From positions 372,001-436,000 of the forward strand of contig NZ_JARADB010000002.1 in NCBI RefSeq assembly GCF_028765165.1: a DNA stretch of 64,000 bases, read 5' to 3'. Each line of letters starts with the position of its first letter. The first letter of the stretch is position 1. The stretch comes from Paenibacillus sp. MAHUQ-63 (GTDB lineage: Bacteria > Bacillota > Bacilli > Paenibacillales > NBRC-103111). The position numbers were made by a program, and so were the translations under genes. The notes beneath the pieces are model-generated. The model had not been told where the DNA came from. It saw only the letters and a list, made by a program, of their open reading frames with translations, and ran no database searches. Below are positions 26,866 through 36,325 of the stretch, piece after piece.

Positions 26866-27591
26866 ATGGCGCAAGCCGTTAAATTATTGGAACATTTCTA
26901 TGCCGTCAGCGGTGACAAAATTACGCATCCGTGGGATGCGAGCGCCTATCTGATTACAGGAGACGAGCCGGTGCTGATTGATTGCGGCGGCGCGGACGGT
27001 TATCCGGCCTTGAAGCGCAATCTCGCAGAGCTCGGTCTGCAGCCGCGGCAAATCACGAAGGTGATCGCTACGCATGGCCACTGGGATCATGTATCCGGCT
27101 TCGCGCCGCTCGCCGAGGAAAGCGATGCGGAGCTGTGGATACATGAGAACGACAGGGAGCAGGTGGAGCAAGGCGACTATGACCGCACGGGGGCTTTCCT
27201 GTACGGCAAACCCTTTCCTCCCGTGAAGGTGCACCGCACGCTGGTCCATGGCGAGACGCTGGCGGCGGGCGGGTTCCGCCTTGAAGTCATTCACACCCCC
27301 GGGCATTCTCCGGGGAGTGTCTGCTTCCTGCTCACAGGCGGTGCGCACAAAGTGCTTGTTGCCGGCGATACGTTATGGGGCGGCTATCATGACAGGGTCA
27401 GATCCGATTTGGAAGCGTGGCAAGCTTCGCTCGATCTGCTGCTGACGCACGATTTCGAGCTGATGACCTTCGGCCATTTGCCGCCGACCCTCGTGTACGA
27501 TGCCAAGAAGAAAGTAGCGGAAGCGCGCAAGCAGCTTGGCGTGTATTTCACCCCTTGGTTTAAACCGATGTACGAGACCTTTCAGTACTAA
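26866..27591 (+). CDS. MBL-fold metallo-hydrolase
   Basis: A 241-aa metallo-beta-lactamase-fold protein. The binuclear metal site is complete: H70, H72, D74 and H75 in THGHWDH, a later TPGHSPGS His, VAGDTLW Asp and a final FGHLPP His. Families with this fold hydrolyse thioesters, lactones or phosphodiesters. In this operon a lactonase or ester role on a sugar acid is possible, but the sequence does not show it. ATG 26866 follows GGAGGTGA. It lies between aldolase and alpha-mannosidase, and the second aldolase/mannosidase pair has no such gene. Confidence 0.85.
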   Translation: MAQAVKLLEHFYAVSGDKITHPWDASAYLITGDEPVLIDCGGADGYPALKRNLAELGLQPRQITKVIATHGHWDHVSGFAPLAEESDAELWIHENDREQVEQGDYDRTGAFLYGKPFPPVKVHRTLVHGETLAAGGFRLEVIHTPGHSPGSVCFLLTGGAHKVLVAGDTLWGGYHDRVRSDLEAWQASLDLLLTHDFELMTFGHLPPTLVYDAKKKVAEARKQLGVYFTPWFKPMYETFQY

Positions 27592-27624
27592 TTCTTGTAA
27601 ATAGGTGAAAAGGCAGGTAGAGGC

Positions 27625-30060
27625 ATGAAACAGAAAAAACTGTATATGATCGGCAACGCGCATCTCGATCCGGTATGGCTGTGGCAGTGGCAGGAAGGCT
27701 TTCAGGAGACGAAAGCGACGTTCCGTTCGGCGCTTGACCGGATGAAGGAGTATGACGATTTCATCTTCACGTCCAGCTCCGCGGCGAACTACGAATGGGT
27801 GGAGAACAACGACCCCAAGATGTTCGAGGAGATCAAGGAGCGCGTGAAGGAAGGCCGCTGGCAGATCGTCGGCGGCTGGTGGATCCAGCCGGACTGCAAC
27901 ATTCCGGGCGGGGAGTCTTTTGTCCGTCAAGGCTTGTACGGTCAGCGGTATTTCCAAGAGAAATTGGGCGTCACCGCCAAGGTCGGCTATAACGTCGACA
28001 GCTTCGGACATCACGGCATGCTGCCGCAAATTTTGCGTAAAAGCGGGATGCCTTATTACATTTTCATGCGTCCGATGCCGAATGAGAAAGGCTTGCCGGG
28101 GCGGCTGTTCCACTGGGAATCGGATGACGGCAGCCGGGTGTTGACGTACCGGATTCCGTTCGAATACTGCACATGGGGCAAAGACCTGGAGAAGCATGTC
28201 CGGCGCTGCATGGAAGAGCTGAAGGATCCGTTCGGCAACCTGATGGTGTTCTACGGCGTAGGCAACCATGGCGGCGGACCGACGAAGGAGAATATCAACA
28301 GCATTAAGCGCATGGACGCGCTGCCTGAGTTTCCGCGGCTGGAGATGTCGGGGCCAAATGCCTACTTTGCCGACATGGAAGCTCTGCAATTGCCCGTTCC
28401 GGTCGTGCACGACGATTTGCAGCATCATGCCAGCGGCTGCTACGCCGTTCATTCCGGCATTAAGCATTGGAACCGCCAAGCGGAGAACACCTTGATGACG
28501 GCGGAGAAATGGTCTTCGTTCGCCCAAATGGTCACCGGCCAGCCATATCCGCTCGACTATCACCGGGCATGGAAAAATGTGTTGTTCAACCAATTCCATG
28601 ATATTCTCGCCGGAACCAGCCTGGAAGCGGCTTATAACGATGCGCGGAACATGCACGGCGAAGCGATGTCGATCGCGGAACGCGGCTTGAATTATGCCAT
28701 TCAATCGCTCTCTTGGAGCATCGGGATCGAGCAGGAAGAAGGCTTGAAGCCGGTCGTCGTCTTCAACCCGCATGCCTGGGACAGCCGCATTAACGTGGAG
28801 CTGGAGATCGGCGGCATGAAGGAGACGGCCATCGTGACGGATGAGACCGGCAAGCAGATTCCGTTCCAGCTGGTGCAGTCGCAAGCGACATCCGGAGGCC
28901 GCTACAGGTTGAGCTTTATCGCCGAGCTTCCGGCGATGGGCTACCGCGTGTATAAGGTGCTGACGGCTTCGCAGCAGCCGAAATTAGCCGTACAAGGGAT
29001 CAAAGCAAACGATTATGCGCTCGAGAACGACCGCTTCCGGGTGGAGTTCGATCCGAAAACGGGCTTCATCGCCAGCTTATTCGATAAAAAGGTGCAGTAC
29101 GAGGTGTTCCGCGGTCCTGCGGCCCGACCTGTCGTCATCGAAGACAAGTCGGATACATGGAGTCATAATGTGTTTCACTTCCAGCAGAAGATCGGCGACT
29201 TCCTCGCGACAAGCGTACAGCGCGTAGAGCACGGTCCGGTCAAATCGGTCATCCGCGTGATGAGCGAATACGGCAGATCGACGTTGGTGCAAGATTTTAC
29301 GCTGTATAAGGAATTGGATTATATCGATGTCAAAGTGACTGTAGACTGGCGCGAACAGTTCAAAATGCTGAAGCTCGTATTCCCGATTAATCTGGTCTTC
29401 ACGAAGCAGACGTATGAAATTCCGTACGGCTTCAAAGAACGGGAGCATAACGGTGAGGAAGAACCGGGGCAAAGCTGGGTCGATTACGGCGGCATTACGC
29501 GGGATATCGGTGAACATGGCGGCACCTCCTATGGTGTCTCCCTCATGAACGACGCCAAATACAGCTACAGTATAATGAACAAAGAGCTGGCTTTGACGGT
29601 GCTCCGCAGCCCGATCTTCGCGCATCATGATCCGCTCGTTCCCGAGCCGCACGGTCATTACTCGTTCATTGATCAAGGGATCCAAACGTTTCATTACAGG
29701 CTGCTGCCCCACCAAGGAAGCTGGGAGCAGGCCGGGACTGTGAAGCGCGCTCTTGAGCTGAATCAGCGTCCGACGATGATTATCGAGTCCTACCATGAAG
29801 GCGAGCTGCCGCAGAAGGATTCTTTCTTAAGCGTTGACCGGGACAACATTATTGTGACGGTGGTCAAAAAAGCCGAGGAAGGCAGCGACCTGATCGTCCG
29901 CGCTTATGAAACGACGCGCGAAACAACGCAGGCCGTCATCCGTCTGCCGCGGCTGAACCGCGAGATCGCAGCGCAGTTCGGCCCCTGCGAGATCAAAACG
30001 TTCCGCATACCCGCCGACCCCGGCTTGCCGGTAACGGAAACGGATCTGATCGAATGGTAG
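27625..30060 (+). CDS. Alpha-mannosidase, GH38 (copy 1)
   Basis: An 811-aa cytosolic retaining alpha-mannosidase that removes alpha-linked mannose from imported oligosaccharides. Zinc-binding His13 and Asp15 lie in GNAHLDPVWLW. The nucleophile is D125 in GYNVDSFGHHG. Another conserved stretch is QFHDILAGTSLEAAY near 330, with zinc His. C-terminal beta domains follow (about 390-800). There is no signal peptide. About 85 of its first 100 residues are identical by eye to the second GH38 at 45099. The ATG has GGTAGAGG upstream. It is followed 4 nt later by the GH2 gene region. Confidence 0.95.
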   Translation: MKQKKLYMIGNAHLDPVWLWQWQEGFQETKATFRSALDRMKEYDDFIFTSSSAANYEWVENNDPKMFEEIKERVKEGRWQIVGGWWIQPDCNIPGGESFVRQGLYGQRYFQEKLGVTAKVGYNVDSFGHHGMLPQILRKSGMPYYIFMRPMPNEKGLPGRLFHWESDDGSRVLTYRIPFEYCTWGKDLEKHVRRCMEELKDPFGNLMVFYGVGNHGGGPTKENINSIKRMDALPEFPRLEMSGPNAYFADMEALQLPVPVVHDDLQHHASGCYAVHSGIKHWNRQAENTLMTAEKWSSFAQMVTGQPYPLDYHRAWKNVLFNQFHDILAGTSLEAAYNDARNMHGEAMSIAERGLNYAIQSLSWSIGIEQEEGLKPVVVFNPHAWDSRINVELEIGGMKETAIVTDETGKQIPFQLVQSQATSGGRYRLSFIAELPAMGYRVYKVLTASQQPKLAVQGIKANDYALENDRFRVEFDPKTGFIASLFDKKVQYEVFRGPAARPVVIEDKSDTWSHNVFHFQQKIGDFLATSVQRVEHGPVKSVIRVMSEYGRSTLVQDFTLYKELDYIDVKVTVDWREQFKMLKLVFPINLVFTKQTYEIPYGFKEREHNGEEEPGQSWVDYGGITRDIGEHGGTSYGVSLMNDAKYSYSIMNKELALTVLRSPIFAHHDPLVPEPHGHYSFIDQGIQTFHYRLLPHQGSWEQAGTVKRALELNQRPTMIIESYHEGELPQKDSFLSVDRDNIIVTVVKKAEEGSDLIVRAYETTRETTQAVIRLPRLNREIAAQFGPCEIKTFRIPADPGLPVTETDLIEW

Positions 30061-30073
30061 GGCGGTGGCTAGG

Positions 30074-32683
30074 ATGAATGCGATGCGAATCGATTTAAAC
30101 GGCAGCGACTGGCTGTTCAAGGATTTCTTGGGCGAAGACTGGGTATGGCGAAACGCGGAGAAGCCGGACACCAAGGATTCCCGCTGGTGGAGGAAAGGGA
30201 CGGTTCCGGGAACCGTCCTCTACGACCTTTGGCACAACGGGGAGGTCGCGGATCCTTATTATGAAAGGAACAGTCTGCTCGCGGAGTGGGTGCCGGAACG
30301 CACCTGGGTATATAAGAAATGGTTCGATATCGACGGTGCCTTAAAAGGAAGCCGGGTGCAGTTGCATGTCAAGGGGGTTGATCATGAAGCTCAGTTTTTC
30401 TTGAACGGCTTGCGGATCGGCCATCATAAAGGCATGTTCACGGCCGCGGTATTCGATGTGACCGACGCTCTCGAATACGGTGCGGCGAATCTGCTCGCTG
30501 TCGTCATTGAGAAAGCGCCCGACGAGCAGCCGCAGGTCAGCAAGACGAGCTACGTGCGCGAGCATAAAAGCCGCATGACGTACTGGTGGGATTTCTGTCC
30601 GCGCATGATTCATCAAGGCATCTGGGACGATGCGTATTTGGATGTAACCGGCGGAATCCGAATTGAGGATGTCCATGTGAAGACGGAGCTGTCCGATGGT
30701 TATCAGACGGCGGATCTATCGATTGCGGCCAAATTATCTGCGAGCCTGCCAGGAGAGGTGCGCGTAGAGACGCGCATTGTTCATGAAGGGGAAACCGTAT
30801 TCGCTTCGGTGAATGAATACCGCCTTCAAGAAGGGGAAACTGAGCTCGCGTTAGCCGTGAAGCTTAAAGAGCCTCGGCTGTGGCAGCCTAACGGATCAGG
30901 GGAAGCGCATTTGTACCACGTTCTAATGGAGGTATATGACAAAGAAGCGGCGCCGGAAGGAAACGGACATTTCCCGCTAAGCGCTTCAGAGGCGATCACC
31001 TTCGGCATCCGCAAGGTGGCGTGGCAACGCAACGAGACGCCGGATGCCTCGGCGAGACCTTATGTGATGACCGTTAATGGCCGGCGGACGTACATCAAAG
31101 GCTGGAATTGGGTGCCGATGGACGTGATGTACGGCAGGCCGCAGCCAGAGAAGCTGGAGCGGCTGCTGACGCTGGCCCGGGCAGCCGGCGTCAATATGCT
31201 GCGGGTATGGGGCGGAGGCCTCATCGAGAAGGATGCTTTCTACGAGCTGTGCGACCGCTTCGGCATTATGGTGTGGCAGGAGTTCATCCAGTCCTCCTCA
31301 GGCATAGCGAATAAGCCGAGCGAAGAGCCGGCATTCGTCGAGATGATGGCGCGGGAGGCGGAAAGCATCGTGCCGCGCAAACGCAATCATCCTTCGCTCG
31401 TCCTCTGGTGCGGCGGCAACGAGCTGCAGGATGGCGAGGGCCGGCCGCTTGACGATACCGAGCCGGTGCTCGGGGCGCTTCGCGGCGTTGTCGAGCGGCT
31501 GCATCCGGGCGCCTTGTGGCTGCCGACATCGCCGAGCGGAAGATGCTTCCTGAACAGTCTGGAAGCGATCGAGCAAGATCCGGAAGGACAGCACGATGTG
31601 CACGGGCCTTGGGAATATCAGGGGCTGACGGAGCACTATACGCTGTACAATCAAGGCACCTCGCTCTTGCACAGCGAGTTCGGCGTTGAAGGTATGACGC
31701 ATCTGAAGACGCTGAATCATACTGTGCGTGCAGACAACCAATGGCCGGCAACGAGGGATAATCCGGTCTATTTCCACCGCGGATCCTGGTGGAATAACGA
31801 AGGCATGATCCAGCGCTCCTTCGGACATGCGCTGACCGAACCCGCTGCGCTGATTCGCGCCAGCCAGCTGCTGCAAGCCGAGGGATTGCGCTATGCCGTG
31901 GAATCCAACATCCGGCGGATGTGGCAAAACAGCGGCACGCTGCCGTGGCAGTTCAACGAGCCTTATCCGAACGCCTACTGCACTTCCGCGCTTGATTACT
32001 ACACGCTGCCGAAGCCTGCGTATTACGCTGTGGCCAGAGCCTATCGCCCCGTCTATGTGTCGGCCAGCTTCAGCCGAATGGCTTGGGAAGGGCAGCAGGC
32101 TTTCAAGGCGGAGCTGTGGGGCGTCCAGACGCTTAGTCACAGGACCGGCAAGCTTGTCACGCATTGGAGCGTGACCGGCGCGAGCGGGAACGTTTATGCC
32201 GAGGGGAGCTGGCAGGGAGATTTGGAACCAGGCCATGTGAAAAGGTTGGGGGTCATGGAATTGCCGCTCAGCAAGCTGACGGAAGATGTGTTCTTCCTTC
32301 GGGTGCAGCTCGCGCAAGAAGATGAGGCCGGAGCTCATGAGCTCGTTAGCGACAGCTGCTATCCTTTTAGCAGGAAAGCGGACTTGACGCCTTATCTGGA
32401 GCTGCCTCAGACGCACCTGCAAGCGGAGCGAATACAGTCCGGAGAGGAACCGGGGACTGACTGGCTGGTGCGGATCACGAATACAGGCGCACATGCCGCA
32501 TTCGATGTGCAGTTGACGGATGCACGTCCTATTCTGGAGGCCGGGTTTGTTTATTTGTCCGACAATGCGTTTCCTATATTCCCTGGCGAAAGCAAGCTGA
32601 TCCGCGTAACCTGGAGCGCTGTTGCCGAAACGAGCAGACAGCTGGAGCTTACCGCCTGGAACAGCGCCGTGCAGCATTTGTAA
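30074..32683 (+). CDS. Beta-mannosidase-like glycoside hydrolase, GH2
   Basis: An enzyme of about 869 aa that should hydrolyse terminal beta-mannose. The N-terminal GH2 sugar-binding domain has the beta-mannosidase pattern (LNGSDWLFKDF ... VPGTVLYDLWHNGEVADPYYERN). The TIM barrel follows from about residue 325, with VWGGGLIEKDAFYELCD, the acid/base Glu in CGGNELQ and the nucleophile Glu in LHSEFGVEG. ATG 30074 is my choice; GTG 30065 is an alternative in the same frame and ATG 30083 also fits. It is the last gene of cluster A. Cluster B has no GH2 counterpart. Confidence 0.9.
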   Translation: MNAMRIDLNGSDWLFKDFLGEDWVWRNAEKPDTKDSRWWRKGTVPGTVLYDLWHNGEVADPYYERNSLLAEWVPERTWVYKKWFDIDGALKGSRVQLHVKGVDHEAQFFLNGLRIGHHKGMFTAAVFDVTDALEYGAANLLAVVIEKAPDEQPQVSKTSYVREHKSRMTYWWDFCPRMIHQGIWDDAYLDVTGGIRIEDVHVKTELSDGYQTADLSIAAKLSASLPGEVRVETRIVHEGETVFASVNEYRLQEGETELALAVKLKEPRLWQPNGSGEAHLYHVLMEVYDKEAAPEGNGHFPLSASEAITFGIRKVAWQRNETPDASARPYVMTVNGRRTYIKGWNWVPMDVMYGRPQPEKLERLLTLARAAGVNMLRVWGGGLIEKDAFYELCDRFGIMVWQEFIQSSSGIANKPSEEPAFVEMMAREAESIVPRKRNHPSLVLWCGGNELQDGEGRPLDDTEPVLGALRGVVERLHPGALWLPTSPSGRCFLNSLEAIEQDPEGQHDVHGPWEYQGLTEHYTLYNQGTSLLHSEFGVEGMTHLKTLNHTVRADNQWPATRDNPVYFHRGSWWNNEGMIQRSFGHALTEPAALIRASQLLQAEGLRYAVESNIRRMWQNSGTLPWQFNEPYPNAYCTSALDYYTLPKPAYYAVARAYRPVYVSASFSRMAWEGQQAFKAELWGVQTLSHRTGKLVTHWSVTGASGNVYAEGSWQGDLEPGHVKRLGVMELPLSKLTEDVFFLRVQLAQEDEAGAHELVSDSCYPFSRKADLTPYLELPQTHLQAERIQSGEEPGTDWLVRITNTGAHAAFDVQLTDARPILEAGFVYLSDNAFPIFPGESKLIRVTWSAVAETSRQLELTAWNSAVQHL

Positions 32684-32693
32684 AGCTGTTCTA

Positions 32694-32810
32694 TTGACAA
32701 CTTTTCGAAGAAAAGCGATAGTAGAAACTGCATCTAACGGGAACTATGGACGTATCAACGTACTTTTGACTGAAGCCAAGCAAATCCCCAATCAGAAGTC
32801 CCTTTCTGAT
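32694..32810 (+). promoter_or_regulatory. Promoter and dyad upstream of DeoR gene
   Basis: TTGACA (32694-32699), a 17-nt spacer and GATAGT (32717-32722) make a reasonable promoter just after the GH2 stop. Farther down, ATCAGAA and TTTCTGAT (32791-32797, 32803-32810) form an inverted repeat before the gene, a possible autoregulatory operator. Confidence 0.55.
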
Positions 32811-32860
32811 ACGGAAACTAATAGGTGAGAAGGTATTCGAGACAGAGAGGGGGACCAGAG

Positions 32861-33664
32861 ATGATCGCCATACACCGCAGAACCAAAATAAGAGAAATGC
32901 TCTTCCAGGAGCGCAGCGTCAAGGTTGCTGAACTGGTGAAGGAGTTCGGCGTATCGGAAGAAACGATCCGCCGGGATTTGAATCAGCTGGAGCAGGAAGG
33001 CATCATTCAGAAAAATTATGGCGGTGCCATCCTGCTCGAAGAATTGCAGAGCGGCGCACAAGCGATCCCGCCGGTCGAGCAGCGGAGGTTTCAATATTAT
33101 GAGGAGAAGGATGCGATCGGCAAGCTGGCCGCATCCCTCGTGGAAGGCCGGCAAATCGTCATCCTCGATTCCGGTTCGACGACGTGGTGCATTGCCCGCC
33201 ATCTGCGCTCCGTTCAGGACCTGATGGTCGTGACCAACGGGCTGGATGTGGCGGAGGAGAGCAGCCAGAATGAGGATGCGTCTGTCTTCGTCATCGGCGG
33301 CAAGCTCATCAAGAAGTCGAGAAGCCTTGTCGGCCCGCAGGCCGAGCTGGAGCTGCAGAAGTATAACGCAGACTTCTCGTTCCTGGGCGCTTCGGGCATC
33401 TCCATGCGGAAGGGCTTCACAAGCTCGGATCTGTATGAAGCCGAGGTGAAGCGGGCGATGATTGCCGCGGGACAGAAGATTGTCATCGTGGCCGATCACA
33501 CGAAGTTCGAGCGCGGCGGGCTCATTTCCTTCGCGAGCTTTCAGGATGTGGATATTCTGGTTACGAGCGACTTGGTGGAGCCGAGCATGCTCGATGAAAT
33601 CCGGAATAGCGGGGTTCAGGTCATGGTGTGCCAGGTGAAGCGCGAGATGCAGGGTTTGGAGTAG
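32861..33664 (+). CDS. DeoR family sugar-responsive transcriptional regulator
   Basis: A 267-aa repressor. The N-terminal winged helix (residues 3-57) holds the DeoR signature RRTKIREMLFQERSVKVAELVKEFGVSEETIRRDL. The C-terminal ISOCOT-type sensor domain includes DSGSTTW, VVTNGL and VADHTKF, which bind phosphorylated sugars. The ATG at 32861 follows GAGAGGGGG; an in-frame GTG lies upstream without a site. It is placed between the two clusters, so it may respond to a sugar-phosphate intermediate made by either. Confidence 0.9.
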   Translation: MIAIHRRTKIREMLFQERSVKVAELVKEFGVSEETIRRDLNQLEQEGIIQKNYGGAILLEELQSGAQAIPPVEQRRFQYYEEKDAIGKLAASLVEGRQIVILDSGSTTWCIARHLRSVQDLMVVTNGLDVAEESSQNEDASVFVIGGKLIKKSRSLVGPQAELELQKYNADFSFLGASGISMRKGFTSSDLYEAEVKRAMIAAGQKIVIVADHTKFERGGLISFASFQDVDILVTSDLVEPSMLDEIRNSGVQVMVCQVKREMQGLE

Positions 33665-33672
33665 AAAGTGAT

Positions 33673-33718
33673 GCCAAGAAGTCCCGGAAGCTGTTCGATG
33701 CTTCCGGGACTTCTTGGC
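33673..33718 (+). terminator. 19-bp perfect hairpin after DeoR gene
   Basis: GCCAAGAAGTCCCGGAAGC (33673-33691) and its exact complement (33700-33718) flank an 8-nt loop 8 nt after the DeoR stop. It is a very stable stem but has no T tail. Confidence 0.65.
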
Positions 33719-33721
33719 GTG

Positions 33722-33905
33722 CTAACGGACACCGATGACCTTATTCGGTGGGAAATGGCTTGTTTTCGAGCGCTAACAGACAGGCGCGCCGTTATTTGCT
33801 CTTTACTGGACAGATTCTCCCGAAATTGGCAAATAGGATCCGCTGTGTCCGTTAGAGCCGAAGCGCGGCGGTTTTCGCGAAATAACGTCTGCTGAGTCCG
33901 TTAGA
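33722..33905. repeat. TAACGGACA-type palindromic intergenic repeat (copy at second locus)
   Basis: It begins CTAACGGACACC, contains CTAACAGACAGGCGCGCCGTTATTTGC near 33773, GGCAAATAGGATCCGCTGTGTCCGTTAG, and ends AGTCCGTTAGA. This is the same motif set as in the 8801-9648 array, in a single diverged copy. The rest of the 33,665-34,420 gap is the hairpin above and the four operators below. Confidence 0.75.
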
Positions 33906-34004
33906 AAGAGGAGCCGGGTAAGTTCCAATCGTGCGCGAAATTGAACGTTGACATTCTTCGCGGTAAGCGTTAGCATAGAGATGTGGAAAGCAACGAAACA
34001 CAAA

Positions 34005-34248
34005 TGGGAACGATCCCAAAAGTTGCAGCAGTTCGTGTATGAGGGTTGTCCTATTTTTTTAGCAGCAAATGGGAACGATCCCACTCCGATTGGATGATCG
34101 GCAGAAGCATGGAGAATTCGAAGAGGATTCGGTAATTCCTAGAAGCTGCGTATTTATTTCGGCACACTTGGGAACGATCCCAAATAAGGGAAAGCGTAAA
34201 TCGCGTCATAATAGACAGTTCCTATTCTTTAAAATGGGAACGTTCCCA
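34005..34248. promoter_or_regulatory. Four LacI-type operators TGGGAACGATCCCA upstream of cluster B
   Basis: Identical TGGGAACGATCCCA occurs at 34005-34018, 34070-34083 and 34169-34182, and a perfect palindrome TGGGAACGTTCCCA at 34235-34248. The central CG and dyad symmetry are those of LacI/GalR-family operators. Start-to-start spacings are 65, 99 and 66 bp. The LacI gene begins 172 bp after the last site, so it is the likely binder. No promoter stands out, but sites near 34050-34230 would cover one. Confidence 0.8.
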
Positions 34249-34420
34249 AAATAAGCATACGGTGGCGAATCAAACCGCATTTGGGTCAAACCGCGCATGG
34301 CGGCGAAGCACACCGAAGCACAACATTGAAATGTAACATTTGAAGAATCCGCATGAAAATTAGAAACCGCAAACAATCGGGATAGCCATGACAGAAACAA
34401 ATTGAAAAGGGGGCAGGTCC

Positions 34421-35422
34421 ATGGGGCCAACGATACACGATGTGGCCAGGGTAGCGAACACATCGAAGAGCACCGTTTCCAGATATTTGAACGGACAGAA
34501 AGTAAAGAAAGAGACGCAAGAGGCGCTGGAGAAAGCGATCCTCGAATTGAACTATCACCGGAATGAAAATGCGAGAAGGCTCGTGATGAGCCGGACGAAT
34601 ACGATCGGTATCGTGGTCGATAACATTTCGAATATTTTCTACTCCGGCATCATTCGCGGCATCGAGGAAGTCGCGAATCGCAAAGGTTATAACTGTATTT
34701 TTTACAGTGGAACATCAAACGCTAAACGGGAGGCATCGTTCCTTCATCTGCTTTTCGAAGGTCAGGTAGACGGCATTATTTTGCTCAGCTTCCAGAAGCG
34801 TGATCGGAAAGACCTGGAACAAATGCTGGATATGCCATACCCGCTTGCGCTGATCGGCGATCATGGAGAAATGGACGGATTGTTCTCGGTGGACATTGAC
34901 AACGCCTCGGGCGTGTCGGATCTGGTGACTTACCTGCACGGGTTAGGCCACCGCAAAGTCGCGTATATCTCGGGTCCGCCGCACATGGGACCGATCAAAT
35001 ACAGGTTCAAAGGCTTGGAACAGACGATGAAGGAGCTGCAGATGGAATGCAAGCCGGAATGGATCGTCACCTCGGATTGGAGCAATCAAGGCGGTTACGA
35101 GGCCATGAAGGAGCTGCTGAAGCAGGATGGCTATACAGCTGTCATCGCCTCCAACGACGAAACGGCTATTGGCGCGCTGCGCGCGATGCAGGAAGCCGGC
35201 ATCCAGGTGCCGGAGCAGATGTCGATCGTCGGCTTCGACGATATTACGCAGGCGAGCTGGGTGTATCCGCCGCTCACGACGGTCAAGCAGCCTCTGAAGC
35301 AGGTGGGATTGACCGCGGCTGAAGGGCTTTTCGCCCAGATCGAAGGCTTAGATGAGGTTAAGCGAACATCACAATTGTACAAACCGACGCTAATCGTTCG
35401 CCAATCATGTACCAAACTGTAG
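34421..35422 (+). CDS. LacI/GalR family transcriptional regulator
   Basis: A 333-aa repressor. The N-terminal HTH and hinge (TIHDVARVANTSKSTVSRYLNG ... NARRLVMSRTNTIGIVV) are complete, followed by a periplasmic-binding-protein-like effector domain (SNIFYSGIIRGIEEVANRKGYN ... IVGFDDITQASWVYPPLTTVKQP). The ATG lies after AAAAGGGGG. It is the first gene of cluster B and sits behind four matching operators, so it likely represses its own operon until an imported sugar binds. Confidence 0.95.
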   Translation: MGPTIHDVARVANTSKSTVSRYLNGQKVKKETQEALEKAILELNYHRNENARRLVMSRTNTIGIVVDNISNIFYSGIIRGIEEVANRKGYNCIFYSGTSNAKREASFLHLLFEGQVDGIILLSFQKRDRKDLEQMLDMPYPLALIGDHGEMDGLFSVDIDNASGVSDLVTYLHGLGHRKVAYISGPPHMGPIKYRFKGLEQTMKELQMECKPEWIVTSDWSNQGGYEAMKELLKQDGYTAVIASNDETAIGALRAMQEAGIQVPEQMSIVGFDDITQASWVYPPLTTVKQPLKQVGLTAAEGLFAQIEGLDEVKRTSQLYKPTLIVRQSCTKL

Positions 35423-35438
35423 AAAAGGGTTGAGGCCG

Positions 35439-36311
35439 ATGAGTTCCAAAATTAATAAATCGAATTACGGATATCTGTTTGTAGCGCCATTTTTCATAGG
35501 CTTCGGTATTTTCGGGCTAATCCCCATCCTATACACGTTCTATTTAAGCTTTACCAAATGGGACGGGTTCACGGACCCGATTTATATCGGAGTTGCCAAC
35601 TACACGCGGCTGCTGCATGATACGTACTTTTATCAGACGATCGGGAACACGCTCATTATATGGCTGATGTCGATTATACCGCAGTTGACGATTGCGCTCA
35701 TTCTGGCGATCGTCCTCAATGAGAAATTCATTCGCGGGAAACATTTCTACCGGGCTGTCTACTATTTCCCGCATATTATTACGCCGATCACACTCGGTGT
35801 TATGTTCAGTCTCATGTTCGATTGGCAGACCGGCTCAGTCAACAAGGTGCTGATGGACCTTGGCATTGTCGATCAGCCTGTCAACTGGTTCAGCAGTCCT
35901 TGGTGGTCCAGAGCGATCGTGTCCGGCGTCATCTGCTGGCAGTATTTCGGCTTCAACTTAATTGTTTTCATCGCAGGTTTGCAATCGATTTCAGACGAGG
36001 TCTATGAAGCGGCCAAGATGGACGGCGCCGGCAAATGGAAGAGCACGCTGAACATTACGCTCCCGATGCTGCGTCCGGTATTCTTGTTCACCTTCATCAC
36101 CTCCGTGATCGGCGGCCTGCAATTATTCGATGCTCCGCTCATGCTAGGCGACGGCCCTAACAACACGACGAGAACGATGGTGATGTATCTGTACCAAACC
36201 GCGTTCAAAAATTTCGATTACAGCTATGGCGCAACAGTGGCGTACGGCATTTTCATTGTCGTCATGATTTTGACCGCCATTACGGCTAAGGCATCAAAGC
36301 TTAATGAGTAG
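35439..36311 (+). CDS. Sugar ABC transporter permease, MalF-like (cluster B)
   Basis: A 290-aa permease with six spans. The start is YGYLFVAPFFIGFGIFGLIPILYTFYLSF and the EAA loop is YEAAKMDGAGKWKSTLNITLP near residue 195. ATG 35439 is chosen over TTG 35430. The gene starts 16 bp after the LacI stop, so regulator and transporter share one transcript. Confidence 0.95.
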   Translation: MSSKINKSNYGYLFVAPFFIGFGIFGLIPILYTFYLSFTKWDGFTDPIYIGVANYTRLLHDTYFYQTIGNTLIIWLMSIIPQLTIALILAIVLNEKFIRGKHFYRAVYYFPHIITPITLGVMFSLMFDWQTGSVNKVLMDLGIVDQPVNWFSSPWWSRAIVSGVICWQYFGFNLIVFIAGLQSISDEVYEAAKMDGAGKWKSTLNITLPMLRPVFLFTFITSVIGGLQLFDAPLMLGDGPNNTTRTMVMYLYQTAFKNFDYSYGATVAYGIFIVVMILTAITAKASKLNE

Positions 36312-36325
36312 GAGGTGAGGGTTCT

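Noticed and set aside
27373-28884. 503-codon open frame on the minus strand
   Set aside because: It lies opposite the GH38 and MBL genes; it has no ribosome site, and the residue mix (His, Arg, Leu-rich) is that of an antisense shadow in GC-rich DNA.
31298-32677. 459-codon minus-strand frame opposite GH2
   Set aside because: Antisense shadow of a well-supported GH2 gene; no start site or protein pattern.
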